NCBI GenBank assembly: GCA_019414025.1
Contig: DXMU01000037.1
Location: forward strand, 79,484-143,483
Reading direction: 5' to 3'
Length of the DNA: 64,000 bases
From: Collinsella sp.
GTDB taxonomy: Bacteria; Actinomycetota; Coriobacteriia; Coriobacteriales; Coriobacteriaceae
Shown here: positions 1 to 8,940 of the stretch, in pieces
Layout of the letters: the number at the start of each line of letters is the position of its first letter
Numbering within the stretch: position 1 is the stretch's first letter
Translations under genes and position numbers: made by a program
The notes under the pieces: generated by a model
Database searches by the model: none
Told to the model about the DNA's origin: nothing
Seen by the model: the letters and a program-made list of their open reading frames with translations, nothing else

Positions 1-170
1 ACCGCATGCACCGTCAAATCGAACAGGCCATGGCGGCCAAAGGCGTTGAGCATGTGGTCGAAAAACGGCACGCCGGTCGAGATATCGCACGTACCGGTTC
101 CATCCAGGTCGAGTTTGACGACAATGTCGGTCTCCCCCGTCTTGCGGGTCACCTCGGCATAACGGTCCAT
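1..170 (-). CDS. hisB: Imidazoleglycerol-phosphate dehydratase, 5' part only
   Basis: The minus strand starts with ATG at 170 and reads MDRYAEVTRKTGETDIVVKL, then a GVPFFDHMLNAFGRHG stretch, the metal-binding N-terminal motif (DHML) of HisB. This Mn-dependent enzyme dehydrates imidazole glycerol phosphate in histidine synthesis. The gene runs off the left edge, so only about 56 residues are visible. Its ATG directly follows the hisC stop codon (TAG then ATG), so the two are probably translationally coupled. Confidence 0.9.
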   Translation of the reverse strand, partial: MDRYAEVTRKTGETDIVVKLDLDGTGTCDISTGVPFFDHMLNAFGRHGLFDLTVHA

Positions 171-1286
171 CTACATCTCCTCCTTCACCAGCGCGGCAAA
201 CGCGGCCAGCACCTCGTCGTTTTCCTGCGGGGTGCCCACGGTAATGCGCAGGCAGTCCGCGAGCCCCGGCGCGTAGCTAAAGTCGCGCACCAGAATCGAA
301 TACTCGTCGCGCAGACGCTCGCGCACGCGCGTGGCATGCGGCGTGCGCACGAGCACAAAATTCGCCGCGCTCGGCCATGCCTCCACGGGCATGCCCTCGG
401 CAGCCATTGCGCGCAGGGCGCACAACTCGCGCTCGCGCTCGGATGTAACTTGCGCCACCACGGGTGCATACGCATCGCGGGCACGCACGCAGGCAAGCGC
501 TGCGGCCTGGCTCAGCACATTGACCGAATAGATCTGGCGAATCGCCGCGAACACATCGATAACCTCGGGCGCCGCGATCACATAGCCCAGACGCGTGCCG
601 GCGGCGCCGAACGCCTTGGACAGCGTGTGCAGAATCACCAGGTTGGGATGCTCGGCGATAAGGCCTTGCGCCGTGGTTGCCGCGCCAAACGAATCGTCGG
701 CAAACTCAACATAGGCCTCGTCGACCATCACCATGCCGGGGCATGCATCGCACAGGGCCGCGACAAAGTCGAGCGGCACCACATCGCCCGTGGGATTATT
801 GGGCGAGGTCACGATTGCCAGGTTGCACTCGGACGCCGCTGCGAGCACAGCCGCTTGGTCGAGCTCAAAGGTCGCCGGGTCGCGCCACACATCGCGCACT
901 TCAGTCTGGCACAGAGACGCAAAGAACGCATACTCGCTAAAGCACGGCGGGCAGTTGAGCAGGGTCCTCCCCGCGCCGCCAAACGCCAGCAGGCAGTTAT
1001 AGAGCAGCTCGTCGCCGCCGTTGCCCACGCAGACATTCTCGCGCGCCACACCATGCCAAGCGGCAAGCTCGTCGCGCAGATCGTTGGACATGGGATCGGG
1101 ATAGCGGTTGAGCGGCGTGGCGGCAAGCGCCGCATCAACCGTCTCGCGCACGTCGGCCGGCACGGGGTAGGTGTTCTCGTTTGCCGAAAGATTGATGCGC
1201 GTGGGCGTAAAGTTGGGATCGTAGGGCTCAATGCCGGCCAAGTAGGGCTGGACGAGCTCCTTCATGCGGGGCGTCAGCTCGGCCAT
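171..1286 (-). CDS. hisC: Histidinol-phosphate aminotransferase
   Basis: A 371-residue fold-type I PLP aminotransferase beginning MAELTPRMKELVQPYLAG. Visible family motifs are LSANENTYPVP near the N-terminus, the cofactor region MVMVDEAYVEF and the PLP-lysine segment HTLSKAFGAAGTRLGY. It converts imidazole acetol phosphate and glutamate to histidinol phosphate. The frame stays open upstream to 1385, but that part overlaps hisD; the ATG at 1286, one base after the hisD stop (TAA T ATG), gives the normal family length. The C-terminus ends at the hisB start codon. Confidence 0.93.
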   Translation of the reverse strand: MAELTPRMKELVQPYLAGIEPYDPNFTPTRINLSANENTYPVPADVRETVDAALAATPLNRYPDPMSNDLRDELAAWHGVARENVCVGNGGDELLYNCLLAFGGAGRTLLNCPPCFSEYAFFASLCQTEVRDVWRDPATFELDQAAVLAAASECNLAIVTSPNNPTGDVVPLDFVAALCDACPGMVMVDEAYVEFADDSFGAATTAQGLIAEHPNLVILHTLSKAFGAAGTRLGYVIAAPEVIDVFAAIRQIYSVNVLSQAAALACVRARDAYAPVVAQVTSERERELCALRAMAAEGMPVEAWPSAANFVLVRTPHATRVRERLRDEYSILVRDFSYAPGLADCLRITVGTPQENDEVLAAFAALVKEEM

Positions 1287-1287
1287 A

Positions 1288-2724
1288 TTAGGCCTCCCCG
1301 CCGGTCGCACCGGCGCCATCCGCGCCCGCAGCCGCCAGGTCCACGCCCTCGGCAACCGTCGCCACGGCGTCGCCCGGCCAGGCAACCTTGGTCAGGTCGG
1401 CCGCGGCCAGCGACTCGGCACTCACGGCATCCTCGCCCTGCTCCAGCACACGGCGACGCAGAGCGGCGGAAAGCGCGTGTGCCCACAGGCCCTCGGCCTC
1501 GGCCAGGCGCTGCGTAGCGGGAGCGTCGGAGAGCAGGCCCTCGGGCGTATAGCAGATAACGCTCGAGCGCTTAACGAACTCTTCGACCGAAAGCGGGTTA
1601 GAGAACATGGCCGTGCCGCCGGTCGGCAGCGTGTGATTGGGGCCGGCAACGTAATCGCCAAGCGGTTCGGAGCTCCAAGCGCCCACAAAAATAGCGCCGG
1701 CGTTGCGAATGCCGCCAAGCAGGCCCATTGCATCTTTGCAGTGCAGCTCCAGGTGCTCGGGCGCCACGGTGTTCACCGCCTCGACGGCGGCAGCCATGTC
1801 GGCGGCCACCACGATGGCACCCTCGTTATCGAGCGAGGCGCGCGTGATCTCGGCACGCGGCGACTGCGCCACCAGGATGTCGATACCCGCCTCGACCTCA
1901 CGCGCAAACTGCTCGTCGCAGGTCACCAGATAGCAGGCCGCCAGCGGATCGTGCTCGGCCTGAGCCATCAGGTCGGCCGCGACCACCATAGGCTTGGCCG
2001 TGGCATCGGCCAGCACGCAGACCTCGGAGGGACCGGCGACCATGTCGATACCCACGTCACCCGAGACAATCTGCTTGGCAGCGGCAACAAAGGCGTTGCC
2101 CGGGCCGGTGATCTTGTCGACGCGCGGAATGGTCTCGGTGCCGTACGCCAGCGCGGCCACGGCCTGAGCGCCGCCCACCATATAGATTTCGTCCACGCCG
2201 CCGAGCTTTGCCGCGGCGAGCGTGTAGGGGCTGATCAGTCCATCCTTTTGCGGCGGGGTCACCATGACCACGCGCTCAACGCCGGCCACCTTGGCGGGAA
2301 TGGCGTTCATGAGCACGGTGGAAGGGTACTGCGCACGACCGCCCGGCACATAGATGCCGGCAGCGGCAAGCGGGGTCACCTTAACGCCGAGCATCGTGCC
2401 GTCCGGGCGCGTGGTAAACCAACTCTGCTCGACCTCGCGCTGGTGGAACTCACGAATCTGGCGTGCAGCCTTTTCGAGCGCGGCGACAAAAGCCGGGTCG
2501 AGGCCTTCGAGCGCGGCATCGATCTGCTCCTGCGGCAGGCGGAAGCTCTGCAGCTCAACACCGTCAAAACGCTGACAGTAATCGCGCACCGCGACATCGC
2601 CGTTGGCACGCACGTTGGCCACGATATCGCGGGCGGCGTCGACGATGTTTTGCGGCAGCACGCCCTTGCGGGTGAGCTGGTTGGTAACGAGACGCTCGCC
2701 GGGGGCAAGCTTGATGGTCTTCAT
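1288..2724 (-). CDS. hisD: Histidinol dehydrogenase
   Basis: 478 residues beginning MKTIKLAPGERLVTNQ. Zinc- and NAD-dependent HisD oxidises L-histidinol to L-histidine in two steps. Family signatures seen are the Rossmann segment VPGGRAQYPSTVLMNAIPA, the DKITGPGNAFVAAAK motif, DMVAGPSEVCVLAD and the C-terminal GPNHTLPTGGTAMFSNPLS region with zinc-ligand histidines. The C-terminal tail of about 45 residues is rich in Ala and Gly, longer than the usual ~430-residue core. It lies between hisZG and hisC in one minus-strand operon. Confidence 0.94.
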   Translation of the reverse strand: MKTIKLAPGERLVTNQLTRKGVLPQNIVDAARDIVANVRANGDVAVRDYCQRFDGVELQSFRLPQEQIDAALEGLDPAFVAALEKAARQIREFHQREVEQSWFTTRPDGTMLGVKVTPLAAAGIYVPGGRAQYPSTVLMNAIPAKVAGVERVVMVTPPQKDGLISPYTLAAAKLGGVDEIYMVGGAQAVAALAYGTETIPRVDKITGPGNAFVAAAKQIVSGDVGIDMVAGPSEVCVLADATAKPMVVAADLMAQAEHDPLAACYLVTCDEQFAREVEAGIDILVAQSPRAEITRASLDNEGAIVVAADMAAAVEAVNTVAPEHLELHCKDAMGLLGGIRNAGAIFVGAWSSEPLGDYVAGPNHTLPTGGTAMFSNPLSVEEFVKRSSVICYTPEGLLSDAPATQRLAEAEGLWAHALSAALRRRVLEQGEDAVSAESLAAADLTKVAWPGDAVATVAEGVDLAAAGADGAGATGGEA

Positions 2725-2829
2725 ATCGGTATCCCCTATCGGTCGAGGTTGTGTTCGAAAAACGAGAGGCCGGACGGCGGCGCCAATCGGCCCGCAGCCC
2801 GTACGTTGGGGCGCCCGTGCGTGCTCGCG

Positions 2830-4545
2830 CTATTGTGCCGAGCCCGCGACGGGCTCAAAATGCTTGTCCTTCACGGCTGCCGCCAAGCGATCGGCCAGAT
2901 TACGCACGCGCGGATCTAAGCGCGCGGCACCCGGGTTGACAAAGAAGCGGGCCGTGCAGTCCATGATGCGACCGGTGATGACCAAGTCGTTGTCGCGCAA
3001 CGTGGCACCCGTGGCAGTAATATCCACGATGCGATCGGTCATGCCGACAATGGGGCCCAGCTCGATGTTGCCGTGCAGCGAGACGATATCGGCGTTCACG
3101 CCGCGCTCGGCATACCAGGCACTCGCGATGCGCGGGTACTTGGTTGCCACGCGAAGCGAACCGCGGCGGGCGTAGTTGCGCTCGGCCTGACCGGCGCGCC
3201 ACGCGGGCTCCGCCTCGATAAAGGTGCACAGGCCGTAGCCCAGATCGACCAGCTGCAGCAGGTTGAGGTCTGCCTCGATAAGCGAGTCCCAACCGCAGAT
3301 GCCGCAATCGGCGCCGCCGCAGCCCACAAAGGCAGGCGCATCGCTGGGACGCACGATGACAAACTCGATATCGCCGACCGCACCCTCGCCGGCACGCGTG
3401 TCGCGGCCGCGCACGATCAGGTGACGGCCGGGATCACGCAGCTCAGAGACGTCCAGACCCGCGGCCTCGAGCACGTCGAGCGTGTCGGCCTTAAGCGAGC
3501 CCTTGGGCACGGCGATGCGCAGCGGGCCCTCGGCGCCACGGCCCGCGGCGTGATCGCCATCGGAAGCGGCGTCCTCGGCCGAAGTGCGCGCGGCCTCCAG
3601 GCGCTCGAGCGAAAAGGCGAAGCCCGCCGCCGGCACCTCGATACCGGCGCCAAATGCGCCGGTAAAGATGGAGTCATAGCGTCCACCCGAACCGACCGGA
3701 TCGGGCAAGCCACCGGCATAGGCCTTAAAGACCAGACCCGTGTAGTAATCGAACGAGTTCATGATGGAGAAGTCGAACGACAGCACCTGGGCGTCCTCGG
3801 GAGCCAGGCCCTCGACCAGGGCGCGCAGCTCGCGCGTGAGCGGCGCGACAATGCCCGCCGCCGCCAGAAGCACATCGACGCGGTCGAGTACCTCGGCGCC
3901 GCCGTGCAAGCGCGGCAGCTCGCTAATGGCAACCTTGACGGCATCGGACTCGGCGCTTGCCGCCACGCGGGCATCGAGGCCCACAAAGTCGTTGGCGTGC
4001 ACGCAGCGCAAGGCCTCGGCGGCCAGCTCGCGATCCTCGCACGCCGCGAGCAGCTCCTTAAACGGACGCACGCTACCTGCGATAATGCGCGCATCGGGCA
4101 GCGCCAGCTCGCGCACGGCCTCGGCCACGAGCGAGACAATCTCGACATCGCCCGCGGTATCGCCCGCACCGATAAGCTCAAAGCCCAGCTGGGTGAACTG
4201 ACGCGAACCGCCGGCATTGCGCTGGCACTCGCGAACCACCGGCGCCTCATAGCGCAGGCGCAGGGGCAGGTCGGCCGCACGCATGCGGGTCGAGACCAGA
4301 CGCACGATCGGCAATGTGTTGTCGGGACGGACCACCAGCAGACGGCCATCATCGTCAAAAAGCTTAAACGGCGTGTCCGCGATGCGGCCGCCTTCCTCGA
4401 GTGAACCCTTGTCCTCGAGCAGCGGCGTTTCGACCGGAAGGTAATGATGCTCCCTGAAGCAGCCCTTCACCGTCAGCGCAATCTCCTCGCGCGCCTGAGC
4501 CTCCTCGGGCAATATGTCCCGGAATCCCCACGGTGTGGCCGTCAT
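2830..4545 (-). CDS. hisZG: ATP phosphoribosyltransferase: HisZ regulatory subunit fused to short-form HisG
   Basis: One 571-residue frame holds two proteins that are normally separate. Residues 1 to about 330 are HisZ, a class II HisRS-like paralogue (PWGFRDILPEEAQARE; RLRYEAPVVRECQRN; ERLEAAR). After a short acidic linker, residues about 343-571 are short-form HisG (LRIAVPKGSLKADTLDVLEA; CGGADCGICGWDSLIEA; NIELGPIVGMTDRIVDIT). HisG condenses ATP and PRPP in the first step of histidine synthesis; short HisG needs HisZ for activity and feedback, so the fusion fixes them 1:1. A GAGGAGG ribosome site precedes the ATG at 4545. It is the first gene of the his operon. Confidence 0.92.
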   Translation of the reverse strand: MTATPWGFRDILPEEAQAREEIALTVKGCFREHHYLPVETPLLEDKGSLEEGGRIADTPFKLFDDDGRLLVVRPDNTLPIVRLVSTRMRAADLPLRLRYEAPVVRECQRNAGGSRQFTQLGFELIGAGDTAGDVEIVSLVAEAVRELALPDARIIAGSVRPFKELLAACEDRELAAEALRCVHANDFVGLDARVAASAESDAVKVAISELPRLHGGAEVLDRVDVLLAAAGIVAPLTRELRALVEGLAPEDAQVLSFDFSIMNSFDYYTGLVFKAYAGGLPDPVGSGGRYDSIFTGAFGAGIEVPAAGFAFSLERLEAARTSAEDAASDGDHAAGRGAEGPLRIAVPKGSLKADTLDVLEAAGLDVSELRDPGRHLIVRGRDTRAGEGAVGDIEFVIVRPSDAPAFVGCGGADCGICGWDSLIEADLNLLQLVDLGYGLCTFIEAEPAWRAGQAERNYARRGSLRVATKYPRIASAWYAERGVNADIVSLHGNIELGPIVGMTDRIVDITATGATLRDNDLVITGRIMDCTARFFVNPGAARLDPRVRNLADRLAAAVKDKHFEPVAGSAQ

Positions 4546-4580
4546 CTGGTGAGCCTCCTCATGCTGCGTTTCATATAGAA

Positions 4581-4612
4581 CAGAAGACCGGCATAGCTCC
4601 GCCGGTCTTCTG
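4581..4612 (-). promoter_or_regulatory. 12-bp perfect hairpin in the his operon leader
   Basis: CAGAAGACCGGC and GCCGGTCTTCTG form a 12-bp stem with an 8-nt loop, 36 bp upstream of the hisZG ATG. In the minus direction it is followed only by TTCTATATG, so it is a weak terminator at best. It could be a transcript-stabilising leader stem or an attenuator; no His-rich leader peptide or T-box motif was recognised. Confidence 0.45.
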
Positions 4613-4723
4613 GGTACTTTAGCATACTAGAGTACTTGCGGGGAGAATCGTCTCCCACGGCTCACAGCGTATTCATTTGGAAACATAGGGCGAGCGATTA
4701 GCAGTAGCCTCTTGTCACAACGC

Positions 4724-4756
4724 AAAAAGGGCGCCCGCGCGAATGCGGGCGCCCTT
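4724..4756 (-). terminator. Intrinsic terminator of deglycase copy 1
   Basis: A 12-bp stem (AAGGGCGCCCGC with GCGGGCGCCCTT, loop GCGAAT) followed on the minus strand by five T residues, 52 bp past the stop codon of the SIS gene. It separates the PTS locus from the his operon. Confidence 0.85.
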
Positions 4757-4807
4757 GTGTAGGGCCGAAATATCAACCAGCCAAGATATCGGGCCCGCGA
4801 TCAGCCC

Positions 4808-5869
4808 TTAGTAGTCGAACTGGTGGTAGTAGCGGCGGTACTTGAGGTTGTGCTTGGTGACCAGCTCGTAGTTGCGGGCGAGGCGGTCGGTGGTGAGCAC
4901 GGAGAGGATCCACGGGGACACGATGACGCGGAAGTCGTCGTCCAGGCCGGGGATGGCGTACTCGGCGGTGTCGATGATGACGTAGTCCTCGTCGCCGGTC
5001 ACGCCGCTGGTGAGGAAGGCGCGCACGCGCTCGTCGAGGGCGCGGCACTCGTCCTCGCCCATGAACAGGAACACCGGGACGCCGGGCTCGAGCAGCTCCA
5101 GGGTGCCATGGAAGAAGTCGTGGCTGGTGATGTGGCGGATGCGCTTCCACTGCATCTCCTCGAGCAGGCACATGGAGTACAGGATGGTCTCGCCCCACAG
5201 CGCGCCCGAGCCGATGAACATGGTGTAGTCGGCCAGCGCGTACTTCCTGGCGAGCTCCTCGGCGCGCGGCTCGAAGCGCTTGCGGATGTCGAGCATGTCC
5301 TTCCAGACGTCCCTCGTCTGCTCGATGAACAGGTCGAACTTCGGGAAGCAGCCGCGGCGGTTGAGCAGGCGCAGGCCGAAGCAGTCGGCGAGGTAGTAGC
5401 CCTTCTCGCAGCCGCCGGCGCCGTGGTCGGAGGCCATCATGACGCAGTTCTCGGCGCCCACGGCGCGGCCGATCTTGCCCTCGGGGTTGGTCATGGCGAA
5501 GACGCGCACGCCCATCTCCTTCATCTTGCCGATGGCCTCGAGCACCTCGGGGGTGGTGCCGGACTCGGAGGCGGTCAGCACGACGGAGCGCTCGGTCATG
5601 CGCTTGTGGCCCATGACGTTCCACTCGGCGGCGTGGATCAGGTAGACCTCGAGGTCGCGGTCGCCGAACTTGTTCATGAGGTACTCGAGCTGCATGAACT
5701 CGTCCCAGGTGCCGCCGACGCCCATCAGGAAGACGGCGTCGTAGCCCTCCTCGTGCACGCGGTCGGCCAGGGCGGTCATCCGCTTGCCGGCCTCGTAGAC
5801 GTTCCTGCCGTCCTCGAGGTAGCCCTCCTGGTCGAAGTGCATGATCTCGATCTTCTCGGTCTCCTTCAT
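4808..5869 (-). CDS. SIS-domain deglycase, copy 1 (FrlB/GfrE/GfrF type)
   Basis: 353 residues beginning MKETEKIEIMHFDQEGYLED. The SIS fold is marked by FLMGVGGTWDEF, TASESGTTPEVLEAIGKM and ASDHGAGGCEKGYYLADC. Proteins of this group cleave fructoselysine- or glucoselysine-6-phosphate to glucose-6-phosphate and lysine (established for FrlB and the Salmonella gfr enzymes; substrate here is inferred from context). The frame is open further upstream, but the ATG at 5869 is where identity with copy 2 (9958-11019) begins and it has a GAGGACAC ribosome site. It is preceded by its own operator-bearing promoter and followed by a strong terminator. Third codon positions are almost all G or C, more extreme than in neighbours. 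Confidence 0.85.
   Translation of the reverse strand: MKETEKIEIMHFDQEGYLEDGRNVYEAGKRMTALADRVHEEGYDAVFLMGVGGTWDEFMQLEYLMNKFGDRDLEVYLIHAAEWNVMGHKRMTERSVVLTASESGTTPEVLEAIGKMKEMGVRVFAMTNPEGKIGRAVGAENCVMMASDHGAGGCEKGYYLADCFGLRLLNRRGCFPKFDLFIEQTRDVWKDMLDIRKRFEPRAEELARKYALADYTMFIGSGALWGETILYSMCLLEEMQWKRIRHITSHDFFHGTLELLEPGVPVFLFMGEDECRALDERVRAFLTSGVTGDEDYVIIDTAEYAIPGLDDDFRVIVSPWILSVLTTDRLARNYELVTKHNLKYRRYYHQFDY
4808..5869 (-). repeat. 1062-bp direct repeat, unit 1 (exactly one coding sequence)
   Basis: Identical to 9958-11019 (offset 5150) in the stretches compared by eye, and identical in the proteins conceptually translated from several frames on both strands. The match starts at the stop codon and ends at the ATG; the bases just outside differ (CCC versus AAA below, GTGTG versus TCCCG above). 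Confidence 0.9.
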
Positions 5870-5917
5870 GTGTGTCCTCCCATCACATGTGCACGATTCT
5901 ATACATCGCGCTTCTTG

Positions 5918-5994
5918 CTGATACCAATTATAGCCATACGATTGCTTGTTATTTAATACCAATCCAAACTCACGAAGATTTACGACGAACGGTC
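5918..5994 (-). promoter_or_regulatory. Promoter of deglycase copy 1 with paired GntR-type operators
   Basis: On the plus strand GATACCAAT (5920-5928) and AATACCAAT (5955-5963) lie 35 bp apart; read on the minus strand they are ATTGGTATTA and ATTGGTATC. A TATAAT -10 (minus strand, about 5933-5928) runs directly into the proximal site, so a bound repressor would block it. A CGACGAACGGTC box follows at 5983-5994. The same arrangement recurs at 8821-8895 and 11138-11215. The regulator is inferred to be one of the two GntR proteins at 11.3-12.8 kb. Confidence 0.65.
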
Positions 5995-6136
5995 GGTTTC
6001 CTTGCCCGAGTGGTATTACAACGCCATTAGTTGTCTATTTCGATCTCCGCTGCCAACGGGCGCTCCACAACTCACAGGCTAAAAATGCGTTGCGCCAGAC
6101 CCGCCCAAGCGTTTCCGACGCAACCGCGCAGTTTAG

Positions 6137-6982
6137 TTATTCGGCTTCCATCTCCGCTGTCACACGACGATACATCTCGATAACCTGAGTCGTCGCCTTG
6201 GACGGATCCTGATAGTAGCGGCCATCACACGTCTCGGCCGAGACATAGCCCGTATAGCCGTGGCGTATGAGTGCCTCGAGGTCGGCACGCATATCACGCT
6301 CGCCGTCGCCCCAGGCAAGATGCGTCGTGCCGCCGCCCACATCTACAAAGTGAGTGTGAACGATCTTGTCGCCCAGGACCTCAAAGTAGCCGTCGATCGT
6401 GTCGCCGGCAACTTCCATGGCGCCAAAGTCGATACAAGCCTTACAATTGGGGCGGTCGACCGCCTCGAGAATGCGCGCCACGTCCTGTGCGGTATTGACC
6501 AGCACGGATTCCGAGGGCTGTAGCGCCTCGAGCGCAACGCGAATGCCGCGCGTATCGGCATAGTCGCACACCGAACGCAGCATGGCAACGCTGCGGACCC
6601 AAGCGTCCTCAGCCGGCTCGTCCAGATAGGCCCAGCCGCTCGTCACCAGAATCTGCGGCGCGCCCAATTCGACGGCAACGTCGATCACATTCTTAAAGTA
6701 CGAGAGGATACGTTTTTGGCCCGCCTCACCGCGCACCGCGACGTTCCACGGCTTGGGGTTATTCTGCTCGGGGCAAACGCACACGATCTTGATGCCGTAC
6801 TGGGCGGCAAGATCGCGAATCTTGTCCACCGAATCGTGCTCGTGGCAATCCACATACAGGTGCATCGAGCCGGTCCACAGCTCGATATTGCGATAACCGG
6901 CCTCACCTGCAGCCTTAAAGAACGTCTCGATGCTGTAGTAACGATGGTTGATGTTCATGAGCGAAAGCTCGGGTACGGCCAT
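6137..6982 (-). CDS. Sugar-phosphate isomerase/epimerase, FrlC-like TIM barrel
   Basis: 281 residues, AP-endonuclease-2-type TIM barrel. The expected metal ligands Glu-Asp-His-Glu are visible in LEALQPSES, CIDFGAMEV, HTHFVDVGG and SAETCDGRYY. Layout resembles FrlC, which interconverts fructoselysine and psicoselysine (family knowledge); the exact substrate cannot be read from sequence. It lies downstream of the PTS IID gene, behind a terminator at 7009-7045, so it may be expressed at lower level than the transporter by read-through. No operator of the locus type was seen directly upstream of it. Confidence 0.8.
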   Translation of the reverse strand: MAVPELSLMNINHRYYSIETFFKAAGEAGYRNIELWTGSMHLYVDCHEHDSVDKIRDLAAQYGIKIVCVCPEQNNPKPWNVAVRGEAGQKRILSYFKNVIDVAVELGAPQILVTSGWAYLDEPAEDAWVRSVAMLRSVCDYADTRGIRVALEALQPSESVLVNTAQDVARILEAVDRPNCKACIDFGAMEVAGDTIDGYFEVLGDKIVHTHFVDVGGGTTHLAWGDGERDMRADLEALIRHGYTGYVSAETCDGRYYQDPSKATTQVIEMYRRVTAEMEAE

Positions 6983-7008
6983 AGCCCTCCCCTTTCGTAC
7001 AGGCTTTT

Positions 7009-7045
7009 AAAAAACAGGGGGCCGCCGCAGATGCGACAAGCCCCC
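7009..7045 (-). terminator. Intercistronic terminator between IID and epimerase
   Basis: GGGGGC (7017-7022) pairs with GCCCCC (7040-7045) and is followed on the minus strand by six T residues (7014-7009). The stem is short, so partial read-through into the epimerase is plausible. Confidence 0.6.
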
Positions 7046-7093
7046 AAAGATCGACGCAACCGTTAGACGCGATTGAAGCGCGATTCGAACATA

Positions 7094-7918
7094 TTAGGCA
7101 AGCACGCCAAAGTAAGCGCCGATGATGCCCACGACCATGGTGCAGAGGATCAGGACCATCGGGTTGATCTTCTTGGAGAGCAGCCAGTAGTAGAGCCAGA
7201 AGGCGGCCATACCGAGCATACCGGGCATGATGCCGTCCAGGATGTCCTGGAGAGTCTGGGCGGAGTCGCCCTGACCGATGGCGATGGGCAGCGAAGCCCA
7301 GAACATGTCCTTGCTCATGGCGCCAACAACCATAACGCCGACAATGCCGACGCAGGCCATGATCTTTTGCATCAGGCCGGTCTTCTGAGCCTTGTCGAGG
7401 AAGCCAATGCCCAGCTCATAACCCTTGATAGCGCCAAAGATACGAATCAGGAACGCCGGGATGTTGTAGACGAGCAGGAAGGCGATGGGGCCAAAGACGT
7501 TGCCGGCCTGGCACAGGCTGATGCCCACGGCAGCGGCGACGACGCGCAGGGTGGACAGGAAGAAGGAGTCACCCAGGCCGGAAAGCGGACCCATGAGGGC
7601 GGCCTTGATGTCGTTGACGCTCTCGGGCTCAACCTCGCCACGAGCGACCTTTTCTTCCATGGCCATCGCGATGCCACCCACGAAGGGAGCGAGCTGCGGG
7701 GTGATGTTGAAGAATGCGCTGTGACGGTGCAAGGCCTCGGCGTAATCATCGGGACGGCCGGCATAGATCTTCTTGAGCATGTTGGCGACCATCAGGCAGA
7801 AGGCAATGTTCATCTGCTTGTAGTAGGTCCAGGAGAACTCCATGCCCAGGGCGCCGGTGTTGACGGCGCTCTTGATGAGGTCGGAGCGCGTGATCTTGTT
7901 CTCGGGACTAGAAGTCAT
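7094..7918 (-). CDS. PTS mannose-family IID membrane subunit
   Basis: 274 residues from the ATG at 7918, which lies inside the end of the IIC gene (11-bp overlap); a second in-frame ATG at 7927 is also possible. The family pattern is clear: N-terminal amphipathic part with MNIAFCLMVANMLKKIY, EALHRHSAFFNITPQLAPFV, the GPLSGLGDSFF motif, then several C-terminal hydrophobic helices. IID forms the membrane translocator with IIC. The gfr-type setting suggests glycated lysine as substrate. Confidence 0.88.
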   Translation of the reverse strand: MTSSPENKITRSDLIKSAVNTGALGMEFSWTYYKQMNIAFCLMVANMLKKIYAGRPDDYAEALHRHSAFFNITPQLAPFVGGIAMAMEEKVARGEVEPESVNDIKAALMGPLSGLGDSFFLSTLRVVAAAVGISLCQAGNVFGPIAFLLVYNIPAFLIRIFGAIKGYELGIGFLDKAQKTGLMQKIMACVGIVGVMVVGAMSKDMFWASLPIAIGQGDSAQTLQDILDGIMPGMLGMAAFWLYYWLLSKKINPMVLILCTMVVGIIGAYFGVLA

Positions 7919-8681
7919 CGTCCTCATCCCCTTCCGCGGAGAGCTGGGGCTGGGCTCCGCCCAGGCCGAGCAGGTCGAACTTGTCGATGCCGATGATGAT
8001 GGCGATCAGGGCGACGCCCAGGACGGGCACGTTGGCGTAGGAGCACAGCAGGAAGCCCAGGAAGTAGAAGGGCACGAGCTGCTTGGTGAGCACCAGGCGG
8101 CCGAGCATGGCGAAGCCCATGGCCGGCAGGATGTTGGCGGCAACGCCAAAGCCATCGAGGACGAACGTCGGGATGAAGTCGAGCAGGCCCTGAACAGCGT
8201 CGGCACCCAGATAGAAGGAGACCGAGCACAGGATAAAGGCCAGGACGACAATCACGAGACCGATAATCCAGTGCATAGCGTAGATACCCTTGAGGTTACC
8301 CTTGCTGGCAAAGACATCGGCACGGTCGACCAGAAGGGGCATACCGGCGTTGACGACGTTCTTGATGGCCAGGCACAGAGTGGCGATGGGCATCGCGAGC
8401 GCGATAGCGGCCTCGGTGCTCTGACCCAGCTGAATAGCGAAGGCGCAGGCGAGCACGCCGCCAATCGTCTCATCGGGCGGCACGTAAGCGCCGATGGAGA
8501 TAGAACCCATGAAGAGCAGCTCGAGGCTCGCACCGATGGCGAGGCCGGACTGCAGGTCCCCGAGGACTATGCCGACGAGCGGGCACAGAACGATCGGGCG
8601 GAACGCATAGAGCGTACCGAGCTGATAATCGAGCTTACCGAAGGCAGCGATAAGTCCGATGAGGATCGCTTGAACAAGCAT
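7908..8681 (-). CDS. PTS mannose-family IIC membrane subunit
   Basis: 257 residues, strongly hydrophobic, with the typical IIC stretches GDLQSGLAIGASLELLFMGS and GAYVPPDETIGGVLACAFAI. It pairs with IID to carry the sugar across the membrane. The C-terminus is an acidic tail (EGDEDDDF). Unusually for a mannose-type PTS it is separated from IIB by a 295-bp promoter region, making it the first gene of its own transcript. Confidence 0.9.
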   Translation of the reverse strand: MLVQAILIGLIAAFGKLDYQLGTLYAFRPIVLCPLVGIVLGDLQSGLAIGASLELLFMGSISIGAYVPPDETIGGVLACAFAIQLGQSTEAAIALAMPIATLCLAIKNVVNAGMPLLVDRADVFASKGNLKGIYAMHWIIGLVIVVLAFILCSVSFYLGADAVQGLLDFIPTFVLDGFGVAANILPAMGFAMLGRLVLTKQLVPFYFLGFLLCSYANVPVLGVALIAIIIGIDKFDLLGLGGAQPQLSAEGDEDDDF

Positions 8682-8820
8682 TGTTCCTCCCTTTGATCCC
8701 TCTTGGATCCGCGCGGCGATTCCCGACTTGTCAGCGCGCCCTTTTCCATGCCGACAATCGCCCAGACAGATCCAGCTTGTACCGGTGTGCTGTTAACACC
8801 TAAACCGGTGCAAATGATTT

Positions 8821-8895
8821 GATACCAATTATATAGTCATGCAAAAACTATTTAATACCAATCGCTCAACGGGCGTGTACTCTCGGTGAACGGTA
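8821..8895 (-). promoter_or_regulatory. Promoter of the IIC-IID unit with paired GntR-type operators
   Basis: GATACCAAT (8821-8829) and AATACCAAT (8854-8862) lie 33 bp apart, with TATAAT on the minus strand overlapping the first. CGGTGAACGGTA follows at 8884-8895, 22 bp further upstream. It is nearly the same layout as at 5918-5994. The rest of the 8682-8976 gap shows only a GC-rich hairpin at 8941-8965. Confidence 0.65.
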
Positions 8896-8940
8896 GATGG
8901 GGGTAACGGGTAAAGCGTTTATCCGGTACGCCCACGGATA

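Noticed and set aside
6..1517. 503-residue plus-strand ORF opposite hisB-hisC-hisD
   Set aside because: Antisense shadow of G+C-rich coding DNA; composition rich in His and Arg, with no recognisable domain.
4546..4720. T-box or His attenuator upstream of hisZG
   Set aside because: No T-box consensus or His-codon run seen; only a 12-bp stem with a weak T stretch.
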